Shown here one piece after another: positions 17,466 to 26,853 of a stretch of DNA of 64,000 nucleotides. Position 1 is the first letter of the stretch; the number at the start of each line of letters is the position of its first letter. The DNA is from Chryseobacterium sp. Bi04 (GTDB lineage Bacteria > Bacteroidota > Bacteroidia > Flavobacteriales > Weeksellaceae). The stretch covers positions 123,763 to 187,762 of the forward strand of contig NZ_CAKKLP010000011.1 in assembly GCF_918698085.1 (NCBI RefSeq), given 5' to 3'. The translations under genes and the position numbers were made by a program. The notes under the pieces are model-generated. The model was not told where the DNA came from. It saw only the letters and a program-made list of their open reading frames with translations, and made no database searches.

Positions 17466-17984
17466 TTAGCAGCCCTCATTAAGGTAAACTGAAATTTCAG
17501 TAACAATATTATTAATAAATTTAAAACTTAATTGTGTGCCTGCATCACTGTCTTCCAGGGTAAAATAACCGGTATCTTTTATAGGTTTGCCATTTTGATC
17601 CCAATCAGGATGTACACTGAAGTTAGGATAATTTCTATAAGCATTGATAAGATCATCTCTGGTACTTCCAACTCCAATTCCACTTTTAGTTTTAAACTTT
17701 TTACTGGAAGTCGTCATATAAGAAATAGAAGGAACGCTTGGATTAGCCTCATTAATGTAATTATCGAAAATGTCAATTTGGATTGATTCACCACTGTATT
17801 TCACGATATTTTTCTTATCCCCGTCTGAAGTCTTCAGTTGTGTACCGGAAATTTTTTCAGCCTCAGCTTTTGGCATGAAAACCTTATATGGGCCAATTCT
17901 TAAAGTAGAAACCTCAAAATTCTCCTGAGCATTTATAGAGCTTAGTGTCAATAGGAACACGAAAATTGAAATCAATTTTTTCAT
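17466..17984 (-). CDS. Secreted protein of unknown function
   Basis: The 172-residue protein begins with a signal peptide (MKKLISIFVFLLTLSSINA-QE) and has no lipobox, so it is probably periplasmic or secreted. The mature part is beta-rich, contains GIGVGSTRDDLINAY (a motif often seen in small beta-alpha repeat envelope proteins where a strand leads into a helix) and ends in a Gly-Cys. I do not recognise a named family. It has its own -7 box (18034-18041) and a downstream terminator, so it is likely monocistronic. Confidence 0.75.
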   Translation of the reverse strand: MKKLISIFVFLLTLSSINAQENFEVSTLRIGPYKVFMPKAEAEKISGTQLKTSDGDKKNIVKYSGESIQIDIFDNYINEANPSVPSISYMTTSSKKFKTKSGIGVGSTRDDLINAYRNYPNFSVHPDWDQNGKPIKDTGYFTLEDSDAGTQLSFKFINNIVTEISVYLNEGC

Positions 17985-18334
17985 AGTTTTTAGTTTTTTA
18001 ATGCACGGGTGTTTGCATTCTTATTATCCACTGCAAAGATATTCAAAAAAGATATTCAAAATAGACAATTCTGTGGAAGTTACTATCATTAATTCCGAAG
18101 GAAATAAGTATTAATTCTTTTCTGCAAACATAATTTTGAAACCTTTTGGTGCAGAGAATTGTAGCATGTTTGGTTTTATAGTGATATCATATTTATTGTG
18201 TTGTTTTTGTGAAAAACTATTAATTTTTTATTATTTTAATATAATAGTCGTTTTAATTTTATTATTTTTATAATTATTTGTAGTCCGGAGTATTGTATGT
18301 AGTTCTCCTGAAATCAAAATCAAAAATCATAAAT
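17985..18334. other. 350-bp divergent spacer
   Basis: It holds the minus-strand promoter box and tandem repeat at 18034-18061 and, near 18265, only a near-match (ATTATTTG) that could serve the plus-strand metallopeptidase. The rest is AT-rich with no gene. Confidence 0.5.
18034..18041 (-). promoter_or_regulatory. -7 box with a 13-bp tandem repeat over it
   Basis: The minus strand reads TATCTTTG, 50 bp before the ATG at 17984. The plus-strand sequence AAGATATTCAAAA occurs twice head to tail (18036-18061), covering the box and the spacer. Confidence 0.45.
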
Positions 18335-20562
18335 ATGAAAATTAAACAACTATTTTATCTGGGGATATTCATTTTATCCATTTCCCTGGGGAAAGCACAG
18401 GATTTTTTTACCGGGATCAATGAAAGGTCTATTAAAGCAGAGCCTAAAAACAGAACCGTAGAGCCTGAGAAGTTTCTTACCTATAAACTGGATGTGGCTG
18501 GAATGAAAAGCTATTTCAATTCAGTCCCGGAACTGAGAGATAATGATGTTAAAGATAAAGCACCCATTATTGTCTTACCTATGCCAGACGGGACGAAAGC
18601 AAAATTTAAAATCTGGAAATCTTCGGTAATGGCTCCCCAATTGGCGGATAAGTTTCCTCAAATTATTACTTTCACAGGACAGGGAGTGGATGACCAATAT
18701 GCTACTGTAAAACTGGATTTTACAGAACTGGGTTTCCATGCGCAGATAAAATCTGTGGTAGGAGGCGATGCGTATATTGATCCTTATGCAAAAAATGATG
18801 TTAATAATTATATCATTTACAAAAAAAGTGATTTAATCGATAAGCAGCCAGGCATCTGCGGTACAAAGGATGAGAATGTTCCATTAGAAAAAAAAACGAA
18901 CAAAAAACCGTTACCGCAAGCGTAGGGACTCAAATTAGAGTTTTCCGGTTTGCTGTAGCTTGTACCAATCAGTATGCAATGGCTGCAACGGGGGTAGCCA
19001 CACCTACAGTTGCTCAAACCTTATCTGCTATTGTAACGACGGTCAACAGAGTGAATGGAGTATATGAGCAGGAGGTAGCTGTGAGATTGGTTTTAATTCC
19101 TAATGAAACCAGTATTATTTTTACGGACCCTAATACAGATCCTTTTACCGGAAATAATAACAGTGACATATTAATTGATCAAAGCCAAACAGTAATTGAT
19201 GCCATCATTGGAACTGCTAATTATGATGTAGGACATACATTTAGTACAGGAGGAGGTGGATTAGCCTATTATGGCATATGCGATCCTGATTATAAAGCAC
19301 GCGGAATTACAGGTAAATCTAACCCTGTTGGTGATCCTTATGATATTGATTATGTTGCTCACGAAGTAGGACACCAGTTTTGGGGACCTCATACTTTTAA
19401 CGCAACCACATCAAGCTGTAATGGCAATCGTAGTGGCAGTAATGCTGTAGAACCCGGAAGCGGAATCACCATTATGGCGTATGCAGGTATTTGTGGCAGT
19501 ACAAATAATTTAGCCACTAATAGTATTCCTATTTTTCATACCCGTTCATTCCAGTCTATCACAACAGCAGTTCAGTCATCAACATGCCAGGTAACAATTC
19601 CTGCTGCCAATACAGCTCCTATTGTAAATGCCGGGAATAATTATACCATACCTAAGAGTACTCCGTTTAAATTAACAGGCTCCGCAACAGATGCTGAAAA
19701 TAGTGGACTTACCTATTGCTGGGAACAAAATGATACGGGGCCGGCAGGTAACTGGAATGCGCCAGCCGGAAATGCTCCTTTATTCAGATCATTTATGCCT
19801 ACTACTGTTCCTTACAGATATTTTCCACAAATTACAGATGTGATTAATAATGTTACCACTAAAGGAGAAATTTTACCATCCTATGGAAGAACTATGGAAT
19901 TCAGACTGACTGTAAGAGATAATAATGCCGGTTGTGGCGGAGTTGCCAATGATGATGCCTCTGTTACTGTTGACGGAAATTCAGGTCCGTTCCTGGTTAC
20001 GGCGCCTGTTTCAGCTGTAAACTGGAATGGTGACACTTCTCAAACAATAACCTGGGATGTTGCCAATACCACTGCCGCTCCTGTAAGCTGTGCCAATATA
20101 AGTATTTTACTTTCAACAGACGGTGGTCTTACATATCCTATTACAATTGTAGCTTCTACACCAAATGATGGCTCAGAAACGGTTATCATACCTAATGTGA
20201 GCACGGCACAAGCCAGAATTATGGTTGCTGGAGAAGGAAATATCTTTTATAATATTAACCCTATCAATTTCACGATTAGTAAGGTATTAGGGGTTAACGA
20301 AACTAAAGGAAACAACGATGTATTTGTAGTATATCCTAATCCGAGCAAAGGTCTTCTGAATATCAAGTTTACCAATTCAAATGATGTTTATGATATGGCA
20401 ATCTATGATGCAAGTGGAAAATTGGTATTGAGTAAGCCCAATAATAAACCGGATCATGATAAAGTGGGTATTTTTAATTTATCCCATTTAGCTAAAGGAG
20501 ATTATTTAATTAATGTTAAAACTAAAAATATGGATAAAACCATCAAGTGGATTAAAGAATAA
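18335..20562 (+). pseudogene. T9SS reprolysin-like metallopeptidase, frameshifted in an A9 run
   Basis: Two frames together encode one about 742-residue secreted protease. Frame 1 (18335-18925) has a signal peptide (ending GKA-QD) and a propeptide-like region. The other frame continues to 20562 with the zinc site HEVGHQFWGPH (near 19360), a Met-turn IMAYAG, a PKD/cadherin-like domain (NAGNNYTI ... TGSATDAE) and a T9SS sorting tail (VYPNPSKG ... WIKE). The break is at the nine As of 18888-18896: one extra A, or a -1 slip, restores EKKNEQKTVTASVG. This may be a real mutation, phase variation, slippage or a sequencing error. The start at 18335 was chosen over an upstream ATG because the signal peptide begins there. 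Confidence 0.85.
18888..18896 (+). repeat. A9 homopolymer at the frameshift
   Basis: Nine consecutive As lie at the point where the metallopeptidase changes frame. The sequence context GAA-AAA-AAA-A would also allow ribosome or polymerase slippage. Confidence 0.9.
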
Positions 20563-20580
20563 ATACCATATTAAGTGTAT

Positions 20581-20616
20581 AATAAAGGCTGTTTTACTCG
20601 TAAAACAGCCTTTATT
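20581..20616. terminator. Bidirectional terminator
   Basis: Perfect 16-bp arms (AATAAAGGCTGTTTTA and its complement) around a CTCG loop, T-rich on both exits, lie between convergent genes. Confidence 0.9.
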
Positions 20617-20648
20617 ATTTATTAGCCTCATATGCTAAATGATTATAA

Positions 20649-22208
20649 TTAAACGACTCTCAGATACTGTTTATCCTTTACCAGCCACAACCCGATAAAC
20701 GTCAGCAATCCATTCAGAACAATCAGCTCTACGCCAATCCGGTAATCGGTATAAGATGTTACCGCAAAATTGATCAGATAGGTAAGGACAGGAGCTAAAA
20801 TAGTTACGATAAGAATGGAGTATTTTTTTGATATTTTAAATTTGGTGAAAATTCCGAAAGCAAAAAGACCTAAAAGTGGTCCGTAGGTATATCCGGCAAC
20901 TTCCATAATAAGATAAACAATCGATTTATCATTCATCGTCTTGAAAACCATGATCAGGATAAAGAAAACCACGGTGAAAATCAAATGCACTTTCATACGG
21001 AGGTGTTTTTTTTCTTTTTCAGATTTGGTTTTGTCTTCATTAAGATTTAAAAGGTCCACACAGTATGAGCTTGTCACGGCTGTTAACGCTCCATCTGCTG
21101 AAGGGAATAATGCTGAAATTAAGCCAATAATAAAAATGATGGAAATGGCCATCGGGAAATATCCCTGAAGTGATAAGGCCGGGAAAAGGTCGTCACCCAT
21201 AATATTTTTTATATTTCCTGATGCATCTTTAAATCCGAAAATATTGGTCACCGTTTCAGAATTTATCACTCCATATTCTGCTCCGTTTTGTAATGCAAAA
21301 AGATAAAGCAAGCCTCCCAGAAATAAGAATGCAAGATTAACAAATAGAAGCGTTCCTGCAAAGGTCAGCATGTTTTTCTTTGAGTTCTTAAGGTTATCCA
21401 CAGAGATGTTTTTCTGCATCATTTCCTGATCCAGACCGGTCATAGCAATGGTAATGAAAATTCCCCCTACAATTGTTTTTAGAAAAAACGTCTTGGAATT
21501 GGGATCAGAATTGATGAAATGCGTATAATTTTTCTGTTCCAAAATAGTATAGGCCTCACCAAATGATAAATTGAGATTGGATAAAATATAGACAATACAA
21601 GCCACTAAACTGATGATCATAAAAGAGGTCTGCAATGTATCCGTAATCACAATAGTTTTTACCCCGCCTTCAAAAGTATATAAAAGAACCATCAGCAAAA
21701 GCACAAGAGCAGTAACCCAAAAAGGAACACCCAGCCCCTCAAGTAAAAATATCTGTAAAACATTCACTACAAGATATAACCTTGCAGTAGCCCCTATAGC
21801 TCTGGATATGATAAAAAATATAGATCCTATTTTATGGGCTTCCACATTAAACCTTTTTCCGAGATAGGTGTAAATGGAAGTAAGGTTCATCTTATAATAC
21901 AATGGAAGCAGAATAGCTGCCACAATAAAATATCCGATGAAAAAACCAATCACCATCATATAATATTCGAAACCTCCGAAAATATATTCAGAACCGGTCA
22001 TTTTTCCGACGGTACCCGGAACGGAAATAAAAGTAACCCCACTTAAGCTGGTTCCTATCATTCCAAATGCAACGAGCCACCATTTACTTTTTTTATTGCC
22101 GATGAAAAAGGACTGATTATCAGAATTTCGGCTTGTGAAATAAGAAATCACTAAAAGACCAATGAAATAGATAAAAACAAATAGCAAAAGGATAGTTCCG
22201 GAATTCAT
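20649..22208 (-). CDS. Sodium:solute symporter (SSS family)
   Basis: This 519-residue protein has about 13 hydrophobic helices, the SSS architecture. Family-typical segments are GTSLSGVTFISVPGTVG in helix 2, the YTFEGGVKTIVITD loop and FPSADGALTAVTSSY in the sodium-site region. Members co-transport sodium with sugars, nucleosides, organic acids or similar solutes; the substrate cannot be read from the sequence. It has its own -7 box (22229-22236) and a strong terminator, so it is probably a single-gene unit. Confidence 0.92.
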   Translation of the reverse strand: MNSGTILLLFVFIYFIGLLVISYFTSRNSDNQSFFIGNKKSKWWLVAFGMIGTSLSGVTFISVPGTVGKMTGSEYIFGGFEYYMMVIGFFIGYFIVAAILLPLYYKMNLTSIYTYLGKRFNVEAHKIGSIFFIISRAIGATARLYLVVNVLQIFLLEGLGVPFWVTALVLLLMVLLYTFEGGVKTIVITDTLQTSFMIISLVACIVYILSNLNLSFGEAYTILEQKNYTHFINSDPNSKTFFLKTIVGGIFITIAMTGLDQEMMQKNISVDNLKNSKKNMLTFAGTLLFVNLAFLFLGGLLYLFALQNGAEYGVINSETVTNIFGFKDASGNIKNIMGDDLFPALSLQGYFPMAISIIFIIGLISALFPSADGALTAVTSSYCVDLLNLNEDKTKSEKEKKHLRMKVHLIFTVVFFILIMVFKTMNDKSIVYLIMEVAGYTYGPLLGLFAFGIFTKFKISKKYSILIVTILAPVLTYLINFAVTSYTDYRIGVELIVLNGLLTFIGLWLVKDKQYLRVV

Positions 22209-22228
22209 GCTTATATTTTAAATTTCAG

Positions 22229-22236
22229 CAAATATA
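22229..22236 (-). promoter_or_regulatory. -7 box of the symporter gene
   Basis: The minus strand reads TATATTTG, 20 bp before the ATG at 22208. Confidence 0.5.
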
Positions 22237-22340
22237 TAAAAAAGATCAGTCGTGAATGAGGAATTTACTTCAGAGTCGATTTTTATAGACTGATAACATG
22301 AAATATTTGCAGGTTTTGCATTTAAAACAGGAAAATAAAA

Positions 22341-22367
22341 AACCTTCCAGATACGTACTGAAAGGTT
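22341..22367 (-). terminator. Terminator of the 22.4-25.7 kb operon
   Basis: Arms AACCTTCCAG and CTGAAAGGTT (one mismatch) are followed on the minus strand by TTTTTTATTTT. Confidence 0.75.
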
Positions 22368-22393
22368 AATATGGTAAGGGTGGAGAATAGTGA

Positions 22394-22681
22394 TTAATTC
22401 ACTAAAACATCTTGTAATTCCTCACTCTTCTGGAAGCTTGCTTTAGCGAAAGGGCAGAGGGGGATAATCTTCTTGCCGTTCTTTCTGGCAAAATCTACTG
22501 CTGCCAAAAGCATTTCTTTACCTACCCCTTTTCCGTTGTAGGCTTCTTCCACTTCAGTGTGGTCAATAATAAATCTTTCTTCTCCTGCCCAAGTGTAAGT
22601 CATCATTCCTGCGCGTCTTCCATCTATGAAAGCTTCAAAACTTCCGTGTTTCTCGTCGTTGTTTTGTTTTACTTCGATCAT
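22394..22681 (-). CDS. Small GNAT N-acetyltransferase (YjdJ type)
   Basis: This 95-residue protein is a minimal acetyltransferase of the YjdJ/Gtt1-like group. It has DHTEVEEAYNGKGVGKEML, the acetyl-CoA pyrophosphate loop (consensus Q/RxxGxG/A), then PLCPFAKASF, where a cysteine typical of the group sits. The substrate is unknown. It is the last gene of a tight minus-strand run with OsmC and YjdI, the same association as YjdI and YjdJ in other bacteria. It starts 1 bp from the OsmC stop. Confidence 0.85.
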   Translation of the reverse strand: MIEVKQNNDEKHGSFEAFIDGRRAGMMTYTWAGEERFIIDHTEVEEAYNGKGVGKEMLLAAVDFARKNGKKIIPLCPFAKASFQKSEELQDVLVN

Positions 22682-22682
22682 A

Positions 22683-23078
22683 TTATGAGAATTTAGTTAG
22701 TATTTCTATATCGTTGGTTAGTATTTTATGAACAGGGCAGGCATCGGCAATGGTGTGCAGTCTTTTCATCTGCTCATCATCCAGAACTCCATCAAAGGTA
22801 ATGTCTCTTTTGAAAATCGCTCTTTTGGTCAGCGGATAATTTTCAAGTTCCACCTCTACATTGATGTTTTCCACCTCCCATTCTTTTCTTTCGATATACA
22901 TTCTTAAAGTGGCTGCTGTACAGCTTGCCAGAGAGGTTGCCAGAATTTCCAGAGGATTAAAACCTTTGTTCTGTCCGCCTTTATCAATAGGTTCGTCGGT
23001 AATAATTGTATTGTCACCGGCCGTTACCTCTGTATAATATTTTGTTTTTCCTAAACTTGCTTTTACCGTTACCGCCAT
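22683..23078 (-). CDS. OsmC family peroxide/thiol-stress protein
   Basis: The 131-residue protein matches the OsmC/Ohr fold. The first redox cysteine lies in TSLASCTAATLRMY and the second in DACPVHK, and the Arg/Glu pattern between fits. Family members reduce organic hydroperoxides or handle reactive sulfur and carbonyl compounds in the cytoplasm. The start overlaps the yjdI stop (TAATG), showing close coupling. Assignment to the general OsmC group is secure, to Ohr or YhfA subgroup less so. Confidence 0.9.
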   Translation of the reverse strand: MAVTVKASLGKTKYYTEVTAGDNTIITDEPIDKGGQNKGFNPLEILATSLASCTAATLRMYIERKEWEVENINVEVELENYPLTKRAIFKRDITFDGVLDDEQMKRLHTIADACPVHKILTNDIEILTKFS

Positions 23079-23296
23079 TATTTTTGTATGTTGAATTTAT
23101 AACTTAATGCTCCTGAAGGGCATTGATCTATTTGTTCTTTAAGTTCTCCAGGTGTTGCGTTTTCTGCTTTTATCCACGGTCTGTCTTTAGGATTGTAGAC
23201 TTTTGGAAGCATTTTTACGCATACAGCCGAGTGGATACACTTTTGAGGCTGCCAGATGACAGTAATGTCGCCGTTGGGATATTCGTGTGTTTCCAT
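23078..23296 (-). CDS. yjdI: YjdI-type 4Fe-4S mono-cluster protein
   Basis: This 72-residue protein has the YjdI/Fer4_19 pattern: an early HSAVCVKMLP segment, the following PKDRPWIKAENA and a second cysteine in QCPSGALSY. These proteins are predicted to bind one iron-sulfur cluster and are often fused to or next to small GNAT enzymes (YjdJ), as here. The gene lies between the TMEM175-like gene (1 bp gap) and osmC (1-bp overlap). Its partner and reaction are unknown. Confidence 0.88.
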   Translation of the reverse strand: METHEYPNGDITVIWQPQKCIHSAVCVKMLPKVYNPKDRPWIKAENATPGELKEQIDQCPSGALSYKFNIQK

Positions 23297-23297
23297 A

Positions 23298-23876
23298 TTA
23301 ATTTTCTTTTAATGTTTTTTCGATTCTTCTGTCCGGAATCAGCCATATGAAAGCCACGATATAATAAAAACCTATGGCAATATAAGGATAAAAAAATGAA
23401 GTAGCGATGCCCAGAACATAAAATATAATAGAGATATACTCTTTATATTTCGAATGTATTGCTTCTTTCAACGTTGAATTTTCTCCCTCACACCGGATAA
23501 TGACGTGCTCCAGAATGGTGTAGGCAATGGCAGCCATGATAAGTCCCAGACCATATGCCGCTACCGGATTCTTGGCAAAACCGGTATTTCCGATCCACTC
23601 CGTTGCAATAGGCATCATAGAGAGCCAGAACAGAAGATGAAGATTAGCCCAAAGAATACTGCCGTTTACTTTTTTTACCGTCTGAAACAGGTGATGGTGG
23701 TTATTCCAATAGATTCCCACATAGATAAAACTGAAAACATAGGCTAAAAATTTTGGAAGAAGGGGTTTGAGGCTGGACCAGCTGCTGCCCTCCGGTACTT
23801 TCAGTTCAAGTACCATAATGGTAATAATGATGGCCAAAACACCGTCACTGAACGCCTCCAGTCTTCCTTTATTCAT
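23298..23876 (-). CDS. TMEM175/DUF1211-like membrane protein
   Basis: This 192-residue protein has about six hydrophobic helices. The N-terminal RLEAFSDGVLAIIIT contains the RxxxFSD hallmark of the TMEM175 potassium-channel family, of which bacterial members are six-helix units. In bacteria they conduct potassium, possibly as tetramers. The ATG shares 1 bp with the stop of the FMN reductase gene (TAATG). The link between a potassium channel and the redox genes around it is unclear; potassium efflux in electrophile defence is one possibility (inference). Confidence 0.87.
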   Translation of the reverse strand: MNKGRLEAFSDGVLAIIITIMVLELKVPEGSSWSSLKPLLPKFLAYVFSFIYVGIYWNNHHHLFQTVKKVNGSILWANLHLLFWLSMMPIATEWIGNTGFAKNPVAAYGLGLIMAAIAYTILEHVIIRCEGENSTLKEAIHSKYKEYISIIFYVLGIATSFFYPYIAIGFYYIVAFIWLIPDRRIEKTLKEN

Positions 23877-24409
23877 TAGTTTTTAAGCTGGGATTTAAAA
23901 TTGGCTATCTTGGTTTTCAAATCATTCAGCATGTCAGGATTAATAACACCGGTTTCAAGATCGAAATTTTCATAAAATTTAGGCAGCGAGAAAGTATCTT
24001 TGATATCTGCTGCAAACTGAGGGAAAAATGTCTTTGCCGTATTCATTACATTTCCGCCACCATAACCGCCGGGAGAAGTACTCATCAAGAGCATAGGCTT
24101 ATTCTGAAATACCTTTACATTAATCCTTGAAGCCCAATCGAAAACATTTTTAAATGCTGCGGTGTAAGATCTGTTGTGTTCGGCAAGAGAACAGATAATG
24201 ACATCGCATTCTTCAATCACTTGTAGAAACTGGTGCGCTTCATCCGGAAAACCTTTCTTTTCAAGATCTACGGAAAAAACAGGCATGGTAAAATTATTGA
24301 GGTCAATAAAATTGATCTCTTCATTCTGAAAATCCTTTAAGACAAACTTTACCAGTTCTCTGTTGATAGAAGTGGAAGAAGTACTTCCTGCAAATGCTAA
24401 TATTTTCAT
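23876..24409 (-). CDS. NAD(P)H-dependent FMN reductase
   Basis: The 177-residue flavodoxin-like protein has the N-terminal FAGSTSSTSINREL phosphate-binding loop, the SLAEHNRSY turn near residue 80 and SPGGYGGGN at about 112, all typical of the NADPH_FMN_red/chromate reductase family. Members reduce FMN, quinones, azo compounds or metals using NAD(P)H. The next gene downstream overlaps it by 1 bp, and pirin is 25 bp upstream. The context suggests quinone or electrophile detoxification. Confidence 0.92.
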   Translation of the reverse strand: MKILAFAGSTSSTSINRELVKFVLKDFQNEEINFIDLNNFTMPVFSVDLEKKGFPDEAHQFLQVIEECDVIICSLAEHNRSYTAAFKNVFDWASRINVKVFQNKPMLLMSTSPGGYGGGNVMNTAKTFFPQFAADIKDTFSLPKFYENFDLETGVINPDMLNDLKTKIANFKSQLKN

Positions 24410-24434
24410 GGTTTATAATGCTGGATGAATGAAT

Positions 24435-25334
24435 TTATTTTCTGTTTAAAATAGCTTTGGGAAGTGGAACGTATTCCTGTTCGTCACCGGGAACCAAAGG
24501 AAATGCCTCATGATTCTGATCATTCCAGTTTACTTTAGCCTGATCCAGCATCTCTTTATCAGAGTTTACAAAATTCCAGAATATAAAACGCTCTTCATCA
24601 AAAGGTTCTCCTCCAAAGAGATAAACCGTACCGTTTTCACTCATCTCGAATTCACAAAGCTTTGTATCTTTTGCAATCATAAGCTGTTTTGAACTATAAG
24701 AATTTCCATCCGTAGTTACTGTTCCATCCAGAACATACATGGCGGCTTCCCCATAAAGGTCTTTTCCTATGCTTATTTTTTTAGCTTCTTTTGTCTTAAT
24801 CTCAAGGAAAAAAAGCTTGCTGTGTACAGGGACAGGAGATGTTTTACCAAATGCCTCACCGGCAATTAGTTTATACTGAATACCATCCTCTTCCCAAACC
24901 GGAATATCATTTTCTTCGATATGGTGAAAAGTAGGCTCAGACTGCTCGAGATGCTTTGGAAGACCTACCCAGATCTGAAATCCATGAAGTTTTTTATCAC
25001 TGTGCCTTAAATATTCGGGGGTTCTTTCAGAATGTACCACACCTTTTCCGGCGGTCATCCAATTAACAGCACCGGGTTTTATTTCAACAGCACTTCCTAT
25101 GCTGTCTCTATGAAAAATAGATCCTTCAAGCAGATAGGTTAATGTTGATAATCCAATATGCGGATGGGGCGGAACATCAAGATTTTGATAATCTTTTAGC
25201 TCCGAAGGTCCCATGTGGTCGATAAAAACGAAAGGACCGACTGCTCTTTTCTCGCGGAAAGGAAGAAGTCTTCCTACCAGGAAATTTCCAATATCTGCTG
25301 CTTTTTCTTCGATGATAAGTCCAATATTTGACAT
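24435..25334 (-). CDS. Pirin family protein
   Basis: The 299-residue bicupin has the pirin signature: FVFIDHMGP then DVPPHPHIGLSTLTYLLEG and the following HSERTPE, which provide the metal-binding His and Glu ligands of the first cupin. A C-terminal pirin domain occupies about 185-290. Pirins can act as quercetin dioxygenases or redox-sensitive regulators. It is the likely head or second gene of the minus-strand run ending at 22394. A second pirin is encoded at 25949-26827. Confidence 0.93.
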   Translation of the reverse strand: MSNIGLIIEEKAADIGNFLVGRLLPFREKRAVGPFVFIDHMGPSELKDYQNLDVPPHPHIGLSTLTYLLEGSIFHRDSIGSAVEIKPGAVNWMTAGKGVVHSERTPEYLRHSDKKLHGFQIWVGLPKHLEQSEPTFHHIEENDIPVWEEDGIQYKLIAGEAFGKTSPVPVHSKLFFLEIKTKEAKKISIGKDLYGEAAMYVLDGTVTTDGNSYSSKQLMIAKDTKLCEFEMSENGTVYLFGGEPFDEERFIFWNFVNSDKEMLDQAKVNWNDQNHEAFPLVPGDEQEYVPLPKAILNRK

Positions 25335-25389
25335 AGTATACTAATACTTTTTTATGGTTTAATTCAATTGAAATACTTGTATGGCGGAA

Positions 25390-25701
25390 TTAAAGTTGAT
25401 GATATCCTTCAAATTTTTCATCAACAATACGTTTCCATTCCGGATGTTTTTTGATATAAGCGAAAACGTAAGGACAAAATGGTAAAAGTTTTTTTCCGCT
25501 TTCCTCAATAAAGTTCAACGTTTTTTCCACCACGGCTACGGCTGCCCCTGTTCCTGCAAGCTCCGGTTCGGCTTCCGTATGAATCAGAGCAATTTGGTGA
25601 GTTGTTTCGCGATAATCAATGAATGCATAATGCCCGTTAAATTCTATTTCAAATCTTGTATCTGTTTTTACAAGAGGTATATTTTCAAATTCTGGTTTCA
25701 T
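25390..25701 (-). CDS. Small GNAT N-acetyltransferase (YjdJ-like)
   Basis: The 103-residue protein resembles the YjdJ-type enzyme at 22394: HTEAEPELAGTGAAVAVVEKT in the acetyl-CoA loop and LLPFCPYVFAYIKKHPEW at the end, with the conserved cysteine. I chose the start MKPEFENI (25701) because the longer frame from 25803 adds a sequence unlike this family. It is 55 bp upstream of the pirin gene on the same strand and could belong to the same transcript. The substrate is unknown. Confidence 0.83.
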   Translation of the reverse strand: MKPEFENIPLVKTDTRFEIEFNGHYAFIDYRETTHQIALIHTEAEPELAGTGAAVAVVEKTLNFIEESGKKLLPFCPYVFAYIKKHPEWKRIVDEKFEGYHQL

Positions 25702-25948
25702 AAACTGTGGTATTAAAAAATAATAGACTGCTAAATTTTTTCTGGTGGATAAGAATGATTTATTGACAACCTTACAGATTTCTGTACTATATAAAATTGT
25801 CAATAAATCATCAATGATCTACTATAGTAATTTTTAAACAGTGCTTATTAAATAGTAAGTCTATTCAATGAACATTCTATGTTTAACCTAACATCATATA
25901 AAGTTAGTAAAAAAGGAATAAGTAAAGATTAAGAAAATTTTAATTCTG

Positions 25949-26827
25949 CTAATCTTCCAGGTAACCGAATTTTCCGGTATTAAAATCTTCAAAAGCCTGC
26001 ATGATTTCTTCTCTCGAATTCATTACAAATGGGCCATGAGGATAAATGGGTTCACTGATCGGCTCCCCGCTGAGAATTAAAACAACAGCATCTTCAGTAG
26101 CCTCAATAGTGAAAGTGTCGCCTTCATTTTTAAACAAAGCCAGATGGTCCGTTTTTATTTTTTCTTCTCCATTGATGATGATACTTCCTTCAATCACCAA
26201 AGCGGCGGTATTGAAGTGTGCCGGGAAATTAAACTCTGCTTTTCCTCCCGCTTTAAGCTTTGCATTCATCATGTGAACGGGAGTGAAAGTAGTGGCAGGA
26301 CCTTTGTGCCCTTTATATTCTCCTGCAATAATTTCTACCAGTCCGTTATTCCCTAAATCTACTCTTTCCATGCTGGAATTTTCAATAGCCTGGTATTTTG
26401 GAGTGCTCATCTTGTCTTTTGCAGGAAGGTTTACCCAAAGCTGAACCATTTGAAAGATTCCTCCTTTTTTAGACCATTCCGTTTCGTGATATTCTTTATG
26501 CAGAACTCCTTTTGCAGCTGTCATCCACTGTACGTCACCCTCACCTATAATACCGCCTCCACCGGCACTGTCGTGATGTTCTACTTTTCCGTTATAGGCA
26601 ATGGTAACTGTTTCAAAACCTCTGTGCGGATGTACTCCTACACCTCTTGGCGTATCTGAACCGTTAAAATGAAATTTTGAATTGTAGTCAAGCATAATGA
26701 ACGGATCCATTCTTTTCATGTCTAATCCATGCACTCCCGGGATAAAATTATGAACTCTAAAACCGTCGCCTACAAAATGTGCAGGTCTCGGAGATACTAC
26801 AATTTCTACTTTTTTAGTTGCCATCAT
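25949..26827 (-). CDS. Pirin family protein (second copy)
   Basis: This 292-residue pirin has FIMLDYNSKFHFNG, then GVGVHPHRGFETVTIAY and KGVLHKEYHE, giving the metal-ligand His and Glu residues, and a C-terminal cupin (about 180-280) with PIYPHGPFVMN. It is more divergent from the first pirin than a recent duplicate would be. ATGATG allows starts at 26827 or 26824. The -7 box at 26846-26853 lies 18 bp upstream, giving a short leader, so it is expressed separately from the operon downstream. Confidence 0.93.
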   Translation of the reverse strand: MMATKKVEIVVSPRPAHFVGDGFRVHNFIPGVHGLDMKRMDPFIMLDYNSKFHFNGSDTPRGVGVHPHRGFETVTIAYNGKVEHHDSAGGGGIIGEGDVQWMTAAKGVLHKEYHETEWSKKGGIFQMVQLWVNLPAKDKMSTPKYQAIENSSMERVDLGNNGLVEIIAGEYKGHKGPATTFTPVHMMNAKLKAGGKAEFNFPAHFNTAALVIEGSIIINGEEKIKTDHLALFKNEGDTFTIEATEDAVVLILSGEPISEPIYPHGPFVMNSREEIMQAFEDFNTGKFGYLED

Positions 26828-26845
26828 ATTGTTGATTTATAAACA

Positions 26846-26853
26846 CAAAAATA
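26846..26853 (-). promoter_or_regulatory. -7 box of the second pirin gene
   Basis: The minus strand reads TATTTTTG, 18 bp before the ATG. Confidence 0.5.
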
